Shown: positions 17,858 through 26,942, numbered from the stretch's first letter. The stretch is DNA of 64,000 bases from Roseateles sp004210455 (GCF_048957715.1 NZ_JARVXN010000005.1:248001-312000); one strand, 5' to 3'. Notes: a model not told the origin generated them from the sequence alone. Numbers and translations are program-made.

Positions 17858-18705
17858 GGGATGCTCCTTGCTGGGGTGACGGGATGGCTGCGCTCCACCA
17901 GGAAGTCCATGAGGTGGTTGCGCATCGGGTAGTACTGGGGATCGTGGTGCAGCGTGGCGCGCTGGCGCGAGCGGGCCATCGTGTTCACGACGATCTCCGC
18001 GACCCGCGCATTCGGGCCGTTCGACATCAGCATCACGCGGTCGGCGAGCAGGATGGCTTCGTCGACGTCGTGCGTGATCATGAAGACCGTCTGGCGAGTG
18101 GCGGCGCAGATCTTGAGGAGCTCGTCCTGGATGGTGCCGCGCGTGAGCGCATCCAGCGCGCCGAAGGGCTCGTCGAGCAGCAGCATGCGCGGCTCGATCG
18201 CGAAGGCGCGCGCGATGCCGACGCGCTGCTTCATGCCGCCGGAGAGCTGGCTCGGCTTCTTGTCGAGCGCCGGCGTCAGGCTGACCAGCGCCACGTACTT
18301 GCACACCTGCTCGTCGATCTTCGCCTTCGACCAGTCCGGCCACTTGCTGCGGACCGCGAAGGCGATGTTCTGCCGCACTGTCAGCCAGGGCATCAACGCA
18401 TGGCCCTGGAAGACGACGCCGCGGTCCAGCCCCGGTGCGACGACCTCGCGGCCGTCGACGATGACGTGGCCGTCGCTCGCCCGCTCCAGACCGGCGAGGG
18501 TGTTGAGGATGGTCGTCTTGCCGCAGCCGCTGTGGCCGACGATGCAGACGAACTCGCCTTGACGCAGCGTGAAGTTCACGTCCTCGAAGATGGTCGTATC
18601 GCCGTAACGCTTGGCCAGGCCTTCGACACGGACCAGCACGGGCGACCTGTCGGGCATGGTGTCGACCGCCGCCGCGGCACCCTGTTCCAGGGGATCAATC
18701 CGCAT
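17854..18705 (-). CDS. Cyanate/nitrate-type ABC transporter ATP-binding protein
   Basis: 283 residues. Walker A GHSGCGKTT (about 57-65), Q-loop (VFQGHALMPWLTV), signature LSGGMKQR, Walker B RMLLLDEP and the H-loop ITHD are all present. It belongs to the NrtD/CynD/SsuB group of importers for nitrate, cyanate and taurine. Its 5' end overlaps the permease gene by 11 bases and its 3' end overlaps cynS by 4, which makes cyanate the most likely substrate. The C-terminal 30 residues (DPQYYPMRNHLMDFL) match the NrtD tail. Confidence 0.93.
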   Translation of the reverse strand: MRIDPLEQGAAAAVDTMPDRSPVLVRVEGLAKRYGDTTIFEDVNFTLRQGEFVCIVGHSGCGKTTILNTLAGLERASDGHVIVDGREVVAPGLDRGVVFQGHALMPWLTVRQNIAFAVRSKWPDWSKAKIDEQVCKYVALVSLTPALDKKPSQLSGGMKQRVGIARAFAIEPRMLLLDEPFGALDALTRGTIQDELLKICAATRQTVFMITHDVDEAILLADRVMLMSNGPNARVAEIVVNTMARSRQRATLHHDPQYYPMRNHLMDFLVERSHPVTPARSIP

Positions 18706-19591
18706 ACGTCACCGCCTTCTGCGCGCGGGCGAACAGCCCGTCCAGCGTCATGCCCACGAGGCCGATCACGAGGATGGCGAAGACCACGTTGGGCAGGCTG
18801 AGGTTGTTCCACTCGTTCCAGACGAAGTAGCCGATGCCGGTGCCGCCCACCAGCATCTCCGCCGCGACGATCACCAGCCAGGCGATGCCCATGCTGATGC
18901 GCATGCCGGTGAGGATGGTCGGCGCGGCGGCGGGCAGGATGACTTCGAGCGCGCGGCGCAGCGGTCGGACCTCCAGCGTGCGGGCGACGTTGAGCCACTC
19001 CTTGCGCACGCCGGCGACGCCGAAGGCCGTGTTGATCAGCATCGGCCAGACGCTGCAGATGAAGATCACGAAGATGCCGCTCGCCGCCGAATCCTTGATC
19101 GTGTAGAGCGCCAGCGGCATCCACGCCAGCGGCGAGATCGGCTTGAGCACCTGGATGAAGGGATCGAGCGCGCGGTGGATCAGCGGGCTCATGCCGATCG
19201 CGAAGCCCAGCGGGATCGCGACGAGCGCGGCGAGCACGTAGCCCAGCGCGACGCGCCCCAAAGAGTAGGCGAGCTGCAGGCCGATGCCCTTGTCGTTGGG
19301 GCCTTTGTCGTAGAACGGATCGGCGAGGTGATGCACCACCGTCGCGCCCATCTGCGCAAGCGTCGGGAAGCCGCTTTTCGTCGTCACTGGAGAGGTGCTT
19401 GCGCCGGCGTCGGCAGGCACGGGCTTGCCCATGAGCCTGGCGTATTCGATCTGCTCGGGCGTCATGGCCGGCGCGGCGGCGGTCGCGAGAGAGGCGGCCC
19501 CGGCATTCATCGTCGCCAGGTGCCAGATGCCCAGCAGAAGCCCGAAGAGCAGCAGCGAGAGCAGGGCGGCGCGCGCGTTCAGCGATGTCAT
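18695..19591 (-). CDS. Cyanate/nitrate-type ABC transporter permease
   Basis: 298 residues from ATG (MTSLNARAAL); an upstream GTG-type extension is not needed. The first helix (about 8-27) is followed by a periplasmic segment of about 60 residues (TPEQIEYARLMGKPVP) typical of NrtB-type permeases, then five or six helices carrying the inner-membrane-component loop (RALEVILPAAAPTILTG). It forms the channel of the importer with the ATPase encoded next. The gap to the binding-protein gene is 13 bases. Confidence 0.92.
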   Translation of the reverse strand: MTSLNARAALLSLLLFGLLLGIWHLATMNAGAASLATAAAPAMTPEQIEYARLMGKPVPADAGASTSPVTTKSGFPTLAQMGATVVHHLADPFYDKGPNDKGIGLQLAYSLGRVALGYVLAALVAIPLGFAIGMSPLIHRALDPFIQVLKPISPLAWMPLALYTIKDSAASGIFVIFICSVWPMLINTAFGVAGVRKEWLNVARTLEVRPLRRALEVILPAAAPTILTGMRISMGIAWLVIVAAEMLVGGTGIGYFVWNEWNNLSLPNVVFAILVIGLVGMTLDGLFARAQKAVTYAD

Positions 19592-19604
19592 CGACGATCC
19601 CCGG

Positions 19605-21017
19605 TCACGCGCGCTTGATCGCGAAGCCCGCCACGTAGGCATCGGGCTGCGCGGGATCGAAGGTCTTGCCCATGACGCTGAACTTCGGATACGCGCCGTC
19701 CGGAACGGCCTGATCGAGCGCCTTCATCTGCTTCTTCGCGTCGGTGAGCAGGAAGACCTTCTCCGCGATCTGCCTGTAGTTCACGTCGCCCTTCAGGTAG
19801 CCCCAGCGCTTCATCTGCGTGAGCATCCACACGGCCATGCTCTGCCAGGGGATCGGGTCGAAGTCGGCGCGGTCGGGCACGACGCGCACGTTGCCCAGAC
19901 CGTCCGCGAACTTGCCGGTCAGCACCTGCGCGATCACCGTCTCGGGTTGGTTGAGATAGGCCTGCGGCGCGATGACCTTGGCGATGAGCTCGCGGTTGCG
20001 CGCCTCGCGCGCCATCGCGGCGGAGGTCAGCACCGCGCGGTACAGCGCGGCGAAGGTGTTCGGATGCTTCTGGATGAACTCGGTGCTGGTGCCGAAGGCG
20101 CAGCAGGGGTGGCCGTTCCACAGTTCCTTCGACAGGATGTGGATGAAGCCGGCTTCCTCGAAAACGGCGCGCTGGTTGAACGGATCCGGGCCGAGGAAGC
20201 CGTCGATGTTGCCGGCCCGCAGATTGGCGACCATCTCCGGCGGCGGCACGACGCGGATCTGGATGTCACGGTCTGGATCGAGCCCCGCTTCCGCCACGTA
20301 GTAACGCAGCAGGAAGTTGTGCATCGAGTACTCGAACGGCACGGCAAACTTGAAGCCCTTCCACGACTTCGGATCGCGCCTGTCCTTGTGCTTCATCGCC
20401 AGCGTGATGGCCTGGCCGTTGGTGTTCTGGATGGTCGCCACGTTCATCGGCGTGGCCGTCGCGCCCAGCCCCAGGCTGATGGCCAGCGGCATCGGGCTGA
20501 GGAAGTGCGTGGCGTCGTACTCCTTGTTGATGATCTTGTCGCGGATCAGCGCCCAGCCGGCGGTCTTCACGACTTCAACGTTCAGTCCCTGCTTGGCGTA
20601 GAAGCCCAGCGGGTGCGCCATGATCAGCGGCGTCGCGCAGGTGATGGGGATGAAGCCGATCTTGAGATCCTTCTTCTCGAGCGCGCCGCGCTCCTGCGCC
20701 ATCGCCTGCAGCGGCGCGATCGGGAGCACGCTGCCGATGGCGGCCATCGCGCTGCCGCGGCCGACCGCGCGCAGGAAACGTCGCCGCAGCGCATCCTGCG
20801 GGAACAGCGCCTTCACCAGCGCCGCTTCGACGAACTGGTTGGATTCGGCTTCGATGTCCGTCGTGTCCATCGCATCGGCCCGCGTCCGTAGCGTCGAGAC
20901 GGCCTGGTCACGGTCGAGTTGGCGGGCGTGCTCCGCCTCGCTGCCGTGGCGGCCGCAGGCGCAGTGCATCAGCAGCGGCCGATCAGCGTCGTAAGGGTCG
21001 TGTCGGAGGTCGCTCAT
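19605..21017 (-). CDS. ABC transporter substrate-binding protein, CynA/NrtA type
   Basis: 470 residues. A long N-terminal region precedes a twin-arginine-like export signal, RRRFLRAVG (about residues 78-86), followed by a hydrophobic stretch to about 107. The mature domain matches the CmpA/NrtA/CynA fold (KIGFIPITCATPLIMAHPLGFY, FLGPDPFNQRAVFEEAG). Residues 17-31 contain an odd Cys/His cluster, MHCACGRHGSEAEH, ahead of the signal; similar leaders occur in related betaproteobacterial proteins and their purpose is unclear. Substrate is taken as cyanate because the operon ends in cynS; nitrate or bicarbonate cannot be excluded. Confidence 0.9.
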   Translation of the reverse strand: MSDLRHDPYDADRPLLMHCACGRHGSEAEHARQLDRDQAVSTLRTRADAMDTTDIEAESNQFVEAALVKALFPQDALRRRFLRAVGRGSAMAAIGSVLPIAPLQAMAQERGALEKKDLKIGFIPITCATPLIMAHPLGFYAKQGLNVEVVKTAGWALIRDKIINKEYDATHFLSPMPLAISLGLGATATPMNVATIQNTNGQAITLAMKHKDRRDPKSWKGFKFAVPFEYSMHNFLLRYYVAEAGLDPDRDIQIRVVPPPEMVANLRAGNIDGFLGPDPFNQRAVFEEAGFIHILSKELWNGHPCCAFGTSTEFIQKHPNTFAALYRAVLTSAAMAREARNRELIAKVIAPQAYLNQPETVIAQVLTGKFADGLGNVRVVPDRADFDPIPWQSMAVWMLTQMKRWGYLKGDVNYRQIAEKVFLLTDAKKQMKALDQAVPDGAYPKFSVMGKTFDPAQPDAYVAGFAIKRA

Positions 21018-21259
21018 CGCTGCTTTCCAGGTCGGTGGACGGAGGACTCCACTCTAGGAAAGCACGACGGTTCGCGGCATCGTGCGCGGCGTGGTTCTCG
21101 TGTAGGGGTGGCACTACAAACCTCGCGATCGCCCTCGGCCATGACATCGTTCAGCCAAGCGCGGGCTCTCCACGGGGCATGGGGCACCCCTCCAGGGACC
21201 CCAAGCCCCATTCCGGCCCCACTGAGACTCGCTGACCTCGTGTCTTTCCTGGACCGAGG

Positions 21260-21925
21260 TCAGGGGAAGAGGAGCTCGCGCCTCACGGCGAAGAGGGTCA
21301 ACTCCACGTCGTTGCGCACACCGGTCTTCTCAAGGATGCGCGCGCGGTAGGTGGAAACGGTGTTGGAGGACAGGACGAGCTGCTCCGCGATCTCTCCGAC
21401 GCTGCGACCCGCCACCAGCATCTGGAAGACCTGATGCTCGCGGTGCGACAGCACCTCATGCAACGGGACGCCGTCATCCGCGGCGAAGCCGTCCCCGATG
21501 GCGGCGGCCAGATGCTCGGCGACGCTGGGCGTGATGAAGCGGCGTCCGCGCGCGACGGTGCGCACGGCATCGATCATCTGCTCGCTGTCGGCGCTCTTGT
21601 TGAGGTAACCGGCTGCGCCCAGCTTGAGACTGCGCACCGCGTACTGCCGGTCCGGATAGGTGGAGAGCATCAGCACCGGCAGTTTCGGGAACTCGCTGCG
21701 CAGCGCCTTGAGGATGTCGAGCCCGTCGCGCTGCGGCATCGCGATGTCCAGCAGCACCACGTCCGGACCCGCACCGGCCGCAGCACCGGCGCGCACCTGC
21801 TGGATCGCCTCGGGACCGTTGGCGGCCTCGCCCATCACACGCAGGTCGCTGGCTTCGGCGAGGATCTGCTTAATGCCCTCGCGCACGATGCGGTGGTCGT
21901 CGCAGATCAGGACGCGGATGGTCAT
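21260..21925 (-). CDS. NarL/LuxR-family response regulator
   Basis: 221 residues. Receiver domain with the acidic pair (ICDDHR), phosphoacceptor Asp60 (VVLLDIAMP), the switch Ser (MLSTYP) and Lys (YLNKSAD). The LuxR-type DNA-binding domain occupies about 155-215 (LSHREHQVFQMLVAGRSVGEIA, then STYRARILEK). It overlaps the kinase gene by 4 bases and they form a cognate pair. It lies 242 bases upstream of the cyanate operon in the same orientation, so that operon is a plausible target. Confidence 0.93.
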   Translation of the reverse strand: MTIRVLICDDHRIVREGIKQILAEASDLRVMGEAANGPEAIQQVRAGAAAGAGPDVVLLDIAMPQRDGLDILKALRSEFPKLPVLMLSTYPDRQYAVRSLKLGAAGYLNKSADSEQMIDAVRTVARGRRFITPSVAEHLAAAIGDGFAADDGVPLHEVLSHREHQVFQMLVAGRSVGEIAEQLVLSSNTVSTYRARILEKTGVRNDVELTLFAVRRELLFP

Positions 21926-23148
21926 GACGGCATTCCTTCCGGCGCTGCGCCTTCGAGCGGCATCACCAGCCGCACCGTCGTGCCGCGCCCCGGTGCGCTG
22001 GAGATGCCCAGCCGTCCGCCGAACTGCGCCGCGCGTTCGCGCATGCCGAGCACGCCGTAGCTGCGCGCGTCGTTGAGCGCCTCGTCACGGGCGCCCACGC
22101 CGTCGTCGCTGACCTGCAGGTAGAGCACCGGAAGCGGCGGCGCATCGACGTCGATGCGGATCTCCACGCGCGAGGCCTTCGCGTGACGCGCGACGTTGGA
22201 TAGCACCTCCTGGAAGATGCGGAAGACCGCGATCGCCAGGCCGCCTTCCGGCGGGACGACGTCGGCGGCGACGAAGATGCGGAAGCGCACGTCGCGCTCG
22301 TCGCTGCCGGCGAGCTGGAACTCCTGCGCCTGCCATTCGAGCGCGGCCCAGAGACCTTGGTGATCGAGGATGCTGGGGCGCAGGTCCGTGATGATGCGAC
22401 CGACGGCATCCACCGCGGTGTCGACCAGGCCGCCCATGCGGTGGCACTTCGCCACCATGGCGTCGCGTTGCGCGTTGTCGCCGACGCGGCGTTCCAGCCA
22501 GTTGAGGTCCATCTTCAGCGCGACCAGCAGCGAACCGAGTTCGTCGTGGATCTCGCGCGCGATGCGCTTGCGCTCGGTCTCGCGGACAGCTTCGAGGTGA
22601 TGGGCGAGTTCGCGCAGCTGCGAGGTGCGCTCGGCGACACGACGTTCGAGCTGGTCGTGACTGGCGCGCAGCTGCTCCTCGGCCTGCCTGCGCTTGGAGA
22701 TGTCGACGAAGGTGACCACGGCGCCCTGGACCTGGCCATGCTCGAAGAGCGGATAGCTGGAGTACTCGGCCGGGAAGGCGCTGCCGTCGGCGCGCCAGAG
22801 CACCTCGTCGTCGATGCGGCAGGGGTCGCCGCGACGGAAGGCGTTGAAGATGGGGCAGTCGCACTCCTGGTAGCCGCTGCCGTCGCCATGGGAGTGGTGG
22901 ATCAGCGCATGCATGTTGCGCCCGAGCACCTCGTCGGTGCGCCAGCCCAGCGTGTCGCAGGCGGCGCGATTCACGAAGGTGCATCGCCCGTCCATGTCGA
23001 TGCCGAAGATGCCCTCGCCGGTGCTGGCCAGCAGCAGCGCGAGACGACGCGCGGCCTCGTCGGGCGAGGCCTGGCCGCCGAGGGCATCGACGGGCGCGAC
23101 GGGCGCGACGGGAGCGACGGGAGCGGGCAGGGCAGTCGGCGGGAGCAT
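21922..23148 (-). CDS. PAS-domain sensor histidine kinase, NarX/LiaS type
   Basis: 408 residues with no membrane helix, so cytoplasmic. The N-terminus has an Ala-Pro-Val repeat (residues 8-20). A PAS domain (about 33-155) carries Cys residues at 96, 98 and 110 and several His (HHSHGDG). A short coiled coil leads to HisKA_3 with phospho-acceptor His201 (IAREIHDELGS), and a HATPase domain (about 300-400, with DDGVGA and GMRERAAQFGG). It phosphorylates the NarL-type regulator encoded next. The signal is unknown; the PAS Cys/His residues hint at a metal, heme or redox cue but are also common in this PAS subfamily. Confidence 0.92.
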   Translation of the reverse strand: MLPPTALPAPVAPVAPVAPVDALGGQASPDEAARRLALLLASTGEGIFGIDMDGRCTFVNRAACDTLGWRTDEVLGRNMHALIHHSHGDGSGYQECDCPIFNAFRRGDPCRIDDEVLWRADGSAFPAEYSSYPLFEHGQVQGAVVTFVDISKRRQAEEQLRASHDQLERRVAERTSQLRELAHHLEAVRETERKRIAREIHDELGSLLVALKMDLNWLERRVGDNAQRDAMVAKCHRMGGLVDTAVDAVGRIITDLRPSILDHQGLWAALEWQAQEFQLAGSDERDVRFRIFVAADVVPPEGGLAIAVFRIFQEVLSNVARHAKASRVEIRIDVDAPPLPVLYLQVSDDGVGARDEALNDARSYGVLGMRERAAQFGGRLGISSAPGRGTTVRLVMPLEGAAPEGMPS

Positions 23149-23242
23149 GCCCTGCGGCCGTGCAAGGGATGTGCCACGTCGGCCCGTTGCTGCCGGAGCC
23201 TGACCGACCCGCGATGGGCGCGAGCCGGTCGGCGATACGCGC

Positions 23243-23794
23243 TCAGGCGCGGCGCAGCTTCACCGACGGGAAGTCGACCGGCACCGCGAAGGCGACGTTC
23301 ACATAGTTGGTGAACAGGTTCAGCGCGACGTGCGCGAGGATCTCGACGATGGCGCCGTCGTCGAAGCCGACATCGCGCAGCGATTGCACGTCGGCGTCGT
23401 TGACCTGGGCGCGGTCGCTGACGACCTTGAGCGCGAAGCGCAGCGCGGCGGCGGTGGTGGGATCGGCCGATTCGCCCATCTGCGCGGCGGCCATCTCGTC
23501 GGAGGTGGCGCCCGCCTTGCGGCCCAGCGCGGTGTGCGCGGCCAGGCAGTACGCGCAGGCGTTGCGATCGGCGATGGCGACGGCGATCTGCTCGCCGAGT
23601 TTGGCGGGGATCACGCCGCCGCCCAGGGCGCCGAAGCTGCCCCACATGCTCTTGATGGCGGCGGGCGAGTTGGCCACGGCGCGGAACATCGCCGGCGTGG
23701 CGCCGAAGGCGGCCTGGATCTGGTCGAGCGCGACCTTGGCGTCGCCTTGGGCCTGCTTGGGATCGACGAGGGCGACGCGGGAAGTCGTGGACAT
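23243..23794 (-). CDS. Carboxymuconolactone decarboxylase/AhpD-like protein
   Basis: 183 residues. The AhpD-core motif is ADRNACAYCLAAHTALG with Cys80, Cys83 and His87, the redox-active pair and proton relay of alkylhydroperoxidase-like proteins. The family covers peroxidases and decarboxylases; the CxxC points to a peroxide or thiol role. It is divergent from an AraC-family regulator gene 143 bases away, a pairing often seen for this subfamily, so that regulator probably controls it. Confidence 0.9.
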   Translation of the reverse strand: MSTTSRVALVDPKQAQGDAKVALDQIQAAFGATPAMFRAVANSPAAIKSMWGSFGALGGGVIPAKLGEQIAVAIADRNACAYCLAAHTALGRKAGATSDEMAAAQMGESADPTTAAALRFALKVVSDRAQVNDADVQSLRDVGFDDGAIVEILAHVALNLFTNYVNVAFAVPVDFPSVKLRRA

Positions 23795-23937
23795 GATGTT
23801 TCCTTTCAGGGGTGGATGTGGGGTATCGGTGCTTGGTGTCAGGCAGCGTCTGGTGTTCGTCTGCTGCTGGACGTCAGTGTGTGCTTCGAAGGAGTACTAT
23901 TGGCCGCATTTCATCCATCAAACGCATCCAAACGTCC

Positions 23938-24867
23938 ATGGCTGCCAAGTCCGCATCAACTGCCCCATCGACTCCCGGGTCGACGGCGTCGCTTCCGCCG
24001 ATCGACCGCCTGTCGTCGCTGCTGGAGCACTTCCGCGTTCGCGCGCGGCTGTTCCACGTCGGACCGCTGTGCGGGGTGAATCCCTTCGATCCGGTGCCGG
24101 GCCGCGGCTTCCTGCATGTGATGAAGCGCGGCGAGATGGAGCTGCGCCATCCGGCCAGCGCGGGCCTGCCGCGCAAGCTGCGCGTGGACGAGCCGTCGCT
24201 GCTCTTCTATCCGCGCCCGGTGGCGCACGAGTTCCGCAATCCGCCGCGCGAGGGGTGCGACTTCACCTGCGCGGAGCTGGAATTCGACGGCGGTCCGCTG
24301 AATCCGCTGGTGCGGGCGCTGCCGCCGTTGGTGCTGTTGCCGCTGGCGCGCGTGGAGGGGCTGGAGCTGTCGCTGCAGCTACTGTTCTCGGAGACGGAAC
24401 GGCTGCGCTGCGGACAACGCGTGCTGGCGGATCGCCTGTTCGAGGTCGTGCTGATCCAGCTGTTGCGCTGGCTCATCGACCATCCGGCGGAGGCGGGCGT
24501 GCAGCCCGGGCTGGTGACCGGCCTGTCGGACCCGCGGGTCGCGCTGGCGCTCGCGGCGGTCCACGAAGCGCCGGGCGAGGCGTGGTCGCTCGAACGTATG
24601 GCCGAGCGCGCCGGCATGTCGCGCAGCGCCTTCGCGGCGCGCTTCCGCGAGCTGGTGGGGCAAGCGCCGGCCGCGTACCTCGCCGACTGGCGGCTGAGCC
24701 TGGCGCAGGAGCAACTGCGGCTGGGCCGCTCGATCAAGCAGATCGCCGATCAGCTGGGATATGCGAATGCGTCCGCGCTGTCGCGCGTCTTCACCCAGCG
24801 GGTCGGGCGCTCGCCGCGCGAGTGGCGGCAGGCGCTCGCGGAGCCCTCCAAGACGAACGCGAATTGA
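23938..24867 (+). CDS. AraC-family transcriptional regulator
   Basis: 309 residues from the ATG giving MAAKSAST; an upstream in-frame GTG/ATG start at 23812 would add 42 residues lying in the promoter region. The N-terminal cupin-like sensing domain spans about 20-185 (LFHVGPLCGVNPFDPVPGRGFLH is its first strand region). The C-terminal double helix-turn-helix spans about 205-300 (MAERAGMSRSAFAARFRE, then IKQIADQLGYANASALSRVF). No Shine-Dalgarno is visible before the chosen ATG. It likely activates the divergent AhpD-like gene. Confidence 0.88.
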   Translation: MAAKSASTAPSTPGSTASLPPIDRLSSLLEHFRVRARLFHVGPLCGVNPFDPVPGRGFLHVMKRGEMELRHPASAGLPRKLRVDEPSLLFYPRPVAHEFRNPPREGCDFTCAELEFDGGPLNPLVRALPPLVLLPLARVEGLELSLQLLFSETERLRCGQRVLADRLFEVVLIQLLRWLIDHPAEAGVQPGLVTGLSDPRVALALAAVHEAPGEAWSLERMAERAGMSRSAFAARFRELVGQAPAAYLADWRLSLAQEQLRLGRSIKQIADQLGYANASALSRVFTQRVGRSPREWRQALAEPSKTNAN

Positions 24868-25016
24868 CGCCTGCTTCGGAGGGAGGCCTCAGCACGCTCG
24901 ATTGCCACGTGGTGGCCTGCCGGGACGATCTGATTCGGGTGCTGGACGTTCAGTGGCGTCCGTCGCGCTGCGGTCTTCCACACTGGCGCATCGACAACTT
25001 GCCCGATGTGGACCCC

Positions 25017-25280
25017 ATGAAGATCGCCGTATTCGACACCTACGTCACCCGCCCCGACGGCCGCCTGATGCATTTCGACATCCTCGTTCCGGACGCGTCC
25101 CGCGCGCAGGAACAGGTGCTGGCTTTCGGCCGCAGGTACCTCGCTGCGCGCGGCCTGCCTGCGCACCAGCTGTCGGCTGAAGAGTGCCGCTTCTGCCACA
25201 TGGAAATCGCGCCGGAACCGGTCGTCGAGCAGATCGACCGCGAGGGCTTCGCGATCATCGAGTTGGCGAACTGCGAATGA
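25017..25280 (+). CDS. DUF2024 family protein
   Basis: 87 residues, a compact single domain of the DUF2024 family (MKIAVFDTYVTRPDG, LMHFDILVPD, EECRFCHMEIAPEP). It has two near Cys residues (CRFC) but no known catalytic motif. No signal peptide. Function is unknown. It stands alone 149 bases after the AraC gene. Confidence 0.82.
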   Translation: MKIAVFDTYVTRPDGRLMHFDILVPDASRAQEQVLAFGRRYLAARGLPAHQLSAEECRFCHMEIAPEPVVEQIDREGFAIIELANCE

Positions 25281-25359
25281 AATTTCTGAGCGCCGGATCC
25301 GAGAGCCGTGAGCCCACGATAGAGTGTCGCGCGGAGACTAGTTGATCCCGCCAATTTCG

Positions 25360-25815
25360 ATGAATCCTTTTTGGACTGAACGCGCCGTTCTGTCTTCGGA
25401 TGCCGATCAGATCGCCGCGCATGCGTGCTACCGCCAAGAGGATGCGCATCGCCGTGCAGGCTACACGGCGTGGCTGGCGCCTCGCATCGATGCCGGGCGT
25501 TATCTCGGCCTGTTTGCTAACCACGATGGCGCGGTCGTCGGCGGTGCCGGCGTCGTCCTGCTGGACTGGGGCCCGACGCGCGCCAATCCGGGCGGACTGA
25601 TGGGACGTGTCGCCAACGTCTTCGTCGAGCCGCAGCATCGGGGCCATGGCATCGCGCGTTCTCTCGTCGCCAACGTGATGGCGCGATGCGAGGCGCTGGG
25701 TGTACGCGAGTTCAATCTCGGCGCAACGACGGAAGCACGATCGCTCTACCAGTCGTTGGGTTTCATCGACTATCCCGCGGAGATGCGGCGGCGTGTCTTG
25801 GAGAAGCAACTGTGA
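25360..25815 (+). CDS. GNAT-family N-acetyltransferase
   Basis: 151 residues from the ATG giving MNPFWTER; a TTG at 25342 is the alternative. The acetyl-CoA binding strand and loop are NVFVEPQHRGHGIARSLV (RGHGIA), and the C-terminal YQSLGF motif is typical of GNAT folds. Substrate unknown. Its stop overlaps the next ATG by one base (TGATG), so it is translationally coupled to the chlorite-dismutase-like gene. Confidence 0.87.
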   Translation: MNPFWTERAVLSSDADQIAAHACYRQEDAHRRAGYTAWLAPRIDAGRYLGLFANHDGAVVGGAGVVLLDWGPTRANPGGLMGRVANVFVEPQHRGHGIARSLVANVMARCEALGVREFNLGATTEARSLYQSLGFIDYPAEMRRRVLEKQL

Positions 25816-26417
25816 TGAGTCCATTGCCATCGCTTGACGGCACGCACGCTGGTGCGTCGCTCAGCGCCCGCTACTTCCGGTTTGCCGGCGTCGATCGCGG
25901 CGACTGGCAGGTGCTCGATCAGCGTGTGATCGTCGGCGAAGCGCTCGCGGACGTGGCCGCGCTGACGGTCGTGCCGCCGACGTCGCCGACACCTGATTCG
26001 ATGCATTGGATGCTCAGCGGCGTGACGAGCAACGAGCGCTACGTGGAGCGCGAGGAGAAGGCCGCGCTGGTCAACAGGCAGGAGCCACTGGGCCGTCCCG
26101 GCGCTACCTGCGCGGCGCTGATCCCGATCCGAAAGAACGCGACCTGGTGGGCGCTGACCCAGGACGAACGCCGACGGATCTTCGAAGCGGACTCCCGCCA
26201 CATCGCCATCGGTCTTCAGGCCTTGCCGGCGATCGCGCGCCGATTGCACCACTGCCGAGACCTGCCCACGCCGGAGCCGTTCGACTTCCTGACCTGGTTC
26301 GAGTACGCGCCGCAGAATGAGCCCATCTTCGACAAGCTGTTGCGGGATCTCCGCAGCACGCACGAGTGGAGCTATGTCGACTGGGAAGTCGAGTTGCGGC
26401 TGATGCGCGAGGCCTGA
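25815..26417 (+). CDS. Chlorite dismutase-family heme protein (short, dimeric type)
   Basis: 200 residues, close to the size of the short dimeric chlorite dismutases. The signature region RKNATWWALTQDERRRIF leads to SRHIAIG with His129, a candidate proximal heme ligand, and Arg142 (IARR), a candidate distal Arg; the 13-residue spacing matches that of His114 and Arg127 in the Nitrobacter winogradskyi enzyme. FDFLTWFEYAP is also conserved. No signal peptide, so cytoplasmic. It could detoxify chlorite or act as another heme peroxidase; no perchlorate-reduction genes are nearby. Translationally coupled to the GNAT gene. Confidence 0.85.
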   Translation: MSPLPSLDGTHAGASLSARYFRFAGVDRGDWQVLDQRVIVGEALADVAALTVVPPTSPTPDSMHWMLSGVTSNERYVEREEKAALVNRQEPLGRPGATCAALIPIRKNATWWALTQDERRRIFEADSRHIAIGLQALPAIARRLHHCRDLPTPEPFDFLTWFEYAPQNEPIFDKLLRDLRSTHEWSYVDWEVELRLMREA

Positions 26418-26477
26418 CGATCCCTCGCCATCAGATTTGCCGCTGCCGAGACATGACGCCGGAGCACTTGAACCCGT

Positions 26478-26942
26478 TCAGGGCTTCGCCTTGCCCTTCT
26501 GGATATCCATCTTGCTGTCCGGATCCAGCGTGCGCACGAGGTAGCGCGTCCGCGCATCGAAGGAGCCGCGGGCGATGACGACGCCGGGGTTCTCCGCGTG
26601 ATAAACCGCCGCTTCGAGGATCACCGGATCCTTCGACGGCGCGATCAGCCAGCCGCCCGGCTCGACCTTGGGCAGCGGCGAGCAGGGCATCGGCCCCGTG
26701 TGCTCCGCGATGCCCTTCTCGGGATACCAGATCACGCACTGGCCCTTCTTGAGCGGCAGCAGCGGCGCCGGGATGCGGTTCTTCGCCGTGACGTTGAAGT
26801 AGGAGTTGTCCTGCCCGGGGGCGGCGCGGCCCACGTCCCGCTCGGGATCGGACGCCTTGCCGACGGATTGGGCCGAGGCGCCGATGCCGGTCAGCAGGGC
26901 GGCGGTGCCGACGAGGGCGGCGGCGAGGTGGCGGAAGGTCAT
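26478..26942 (-). CDS. Secreted hypothetical protein
   Basis: 154 residues with a signal peptide (about 1-25, ASA-Q). AGGAG lies 7 bases before this ATG, which favours it over the longer frame. The mature part has two Cys (QCVIWYP and MPCSPLP), likely a disulfide, and many Pro and Gly. I do not recognise the family and see no catalytic motif. It is divergent from the DUF3667 gene and alone on its strand. Confidence 0.75.
   Translation of the reverse strand: MTFRHLAAALVGTAALLTGIGASAQSVGKASDPERDVGRAAPGQDNSYFNVTAKNRIPAPLLPLKKGQCVIWYPEKGIAEHTGPMPCSPLPKVEPGGWLIAPSKDPVILEAAVYHAENPGVVIARGSFDARTRYLVRTLDPDSKMDIQKGKAKP

Noticed and set aside
17854..21017. Nitrate importer feeding assimilation
   Set aside because: No nitrate or nitrite reductase genes are present and the ATPase gene overlaps cynS, so cyanate fits better, though nitrate cannot be fully excluded.
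25815..26417. Perchlorate respiration genes
   Set aside because: The short chlorite-dismutase-like protein has no export signal and no perchlorate reductase genes are nearby.
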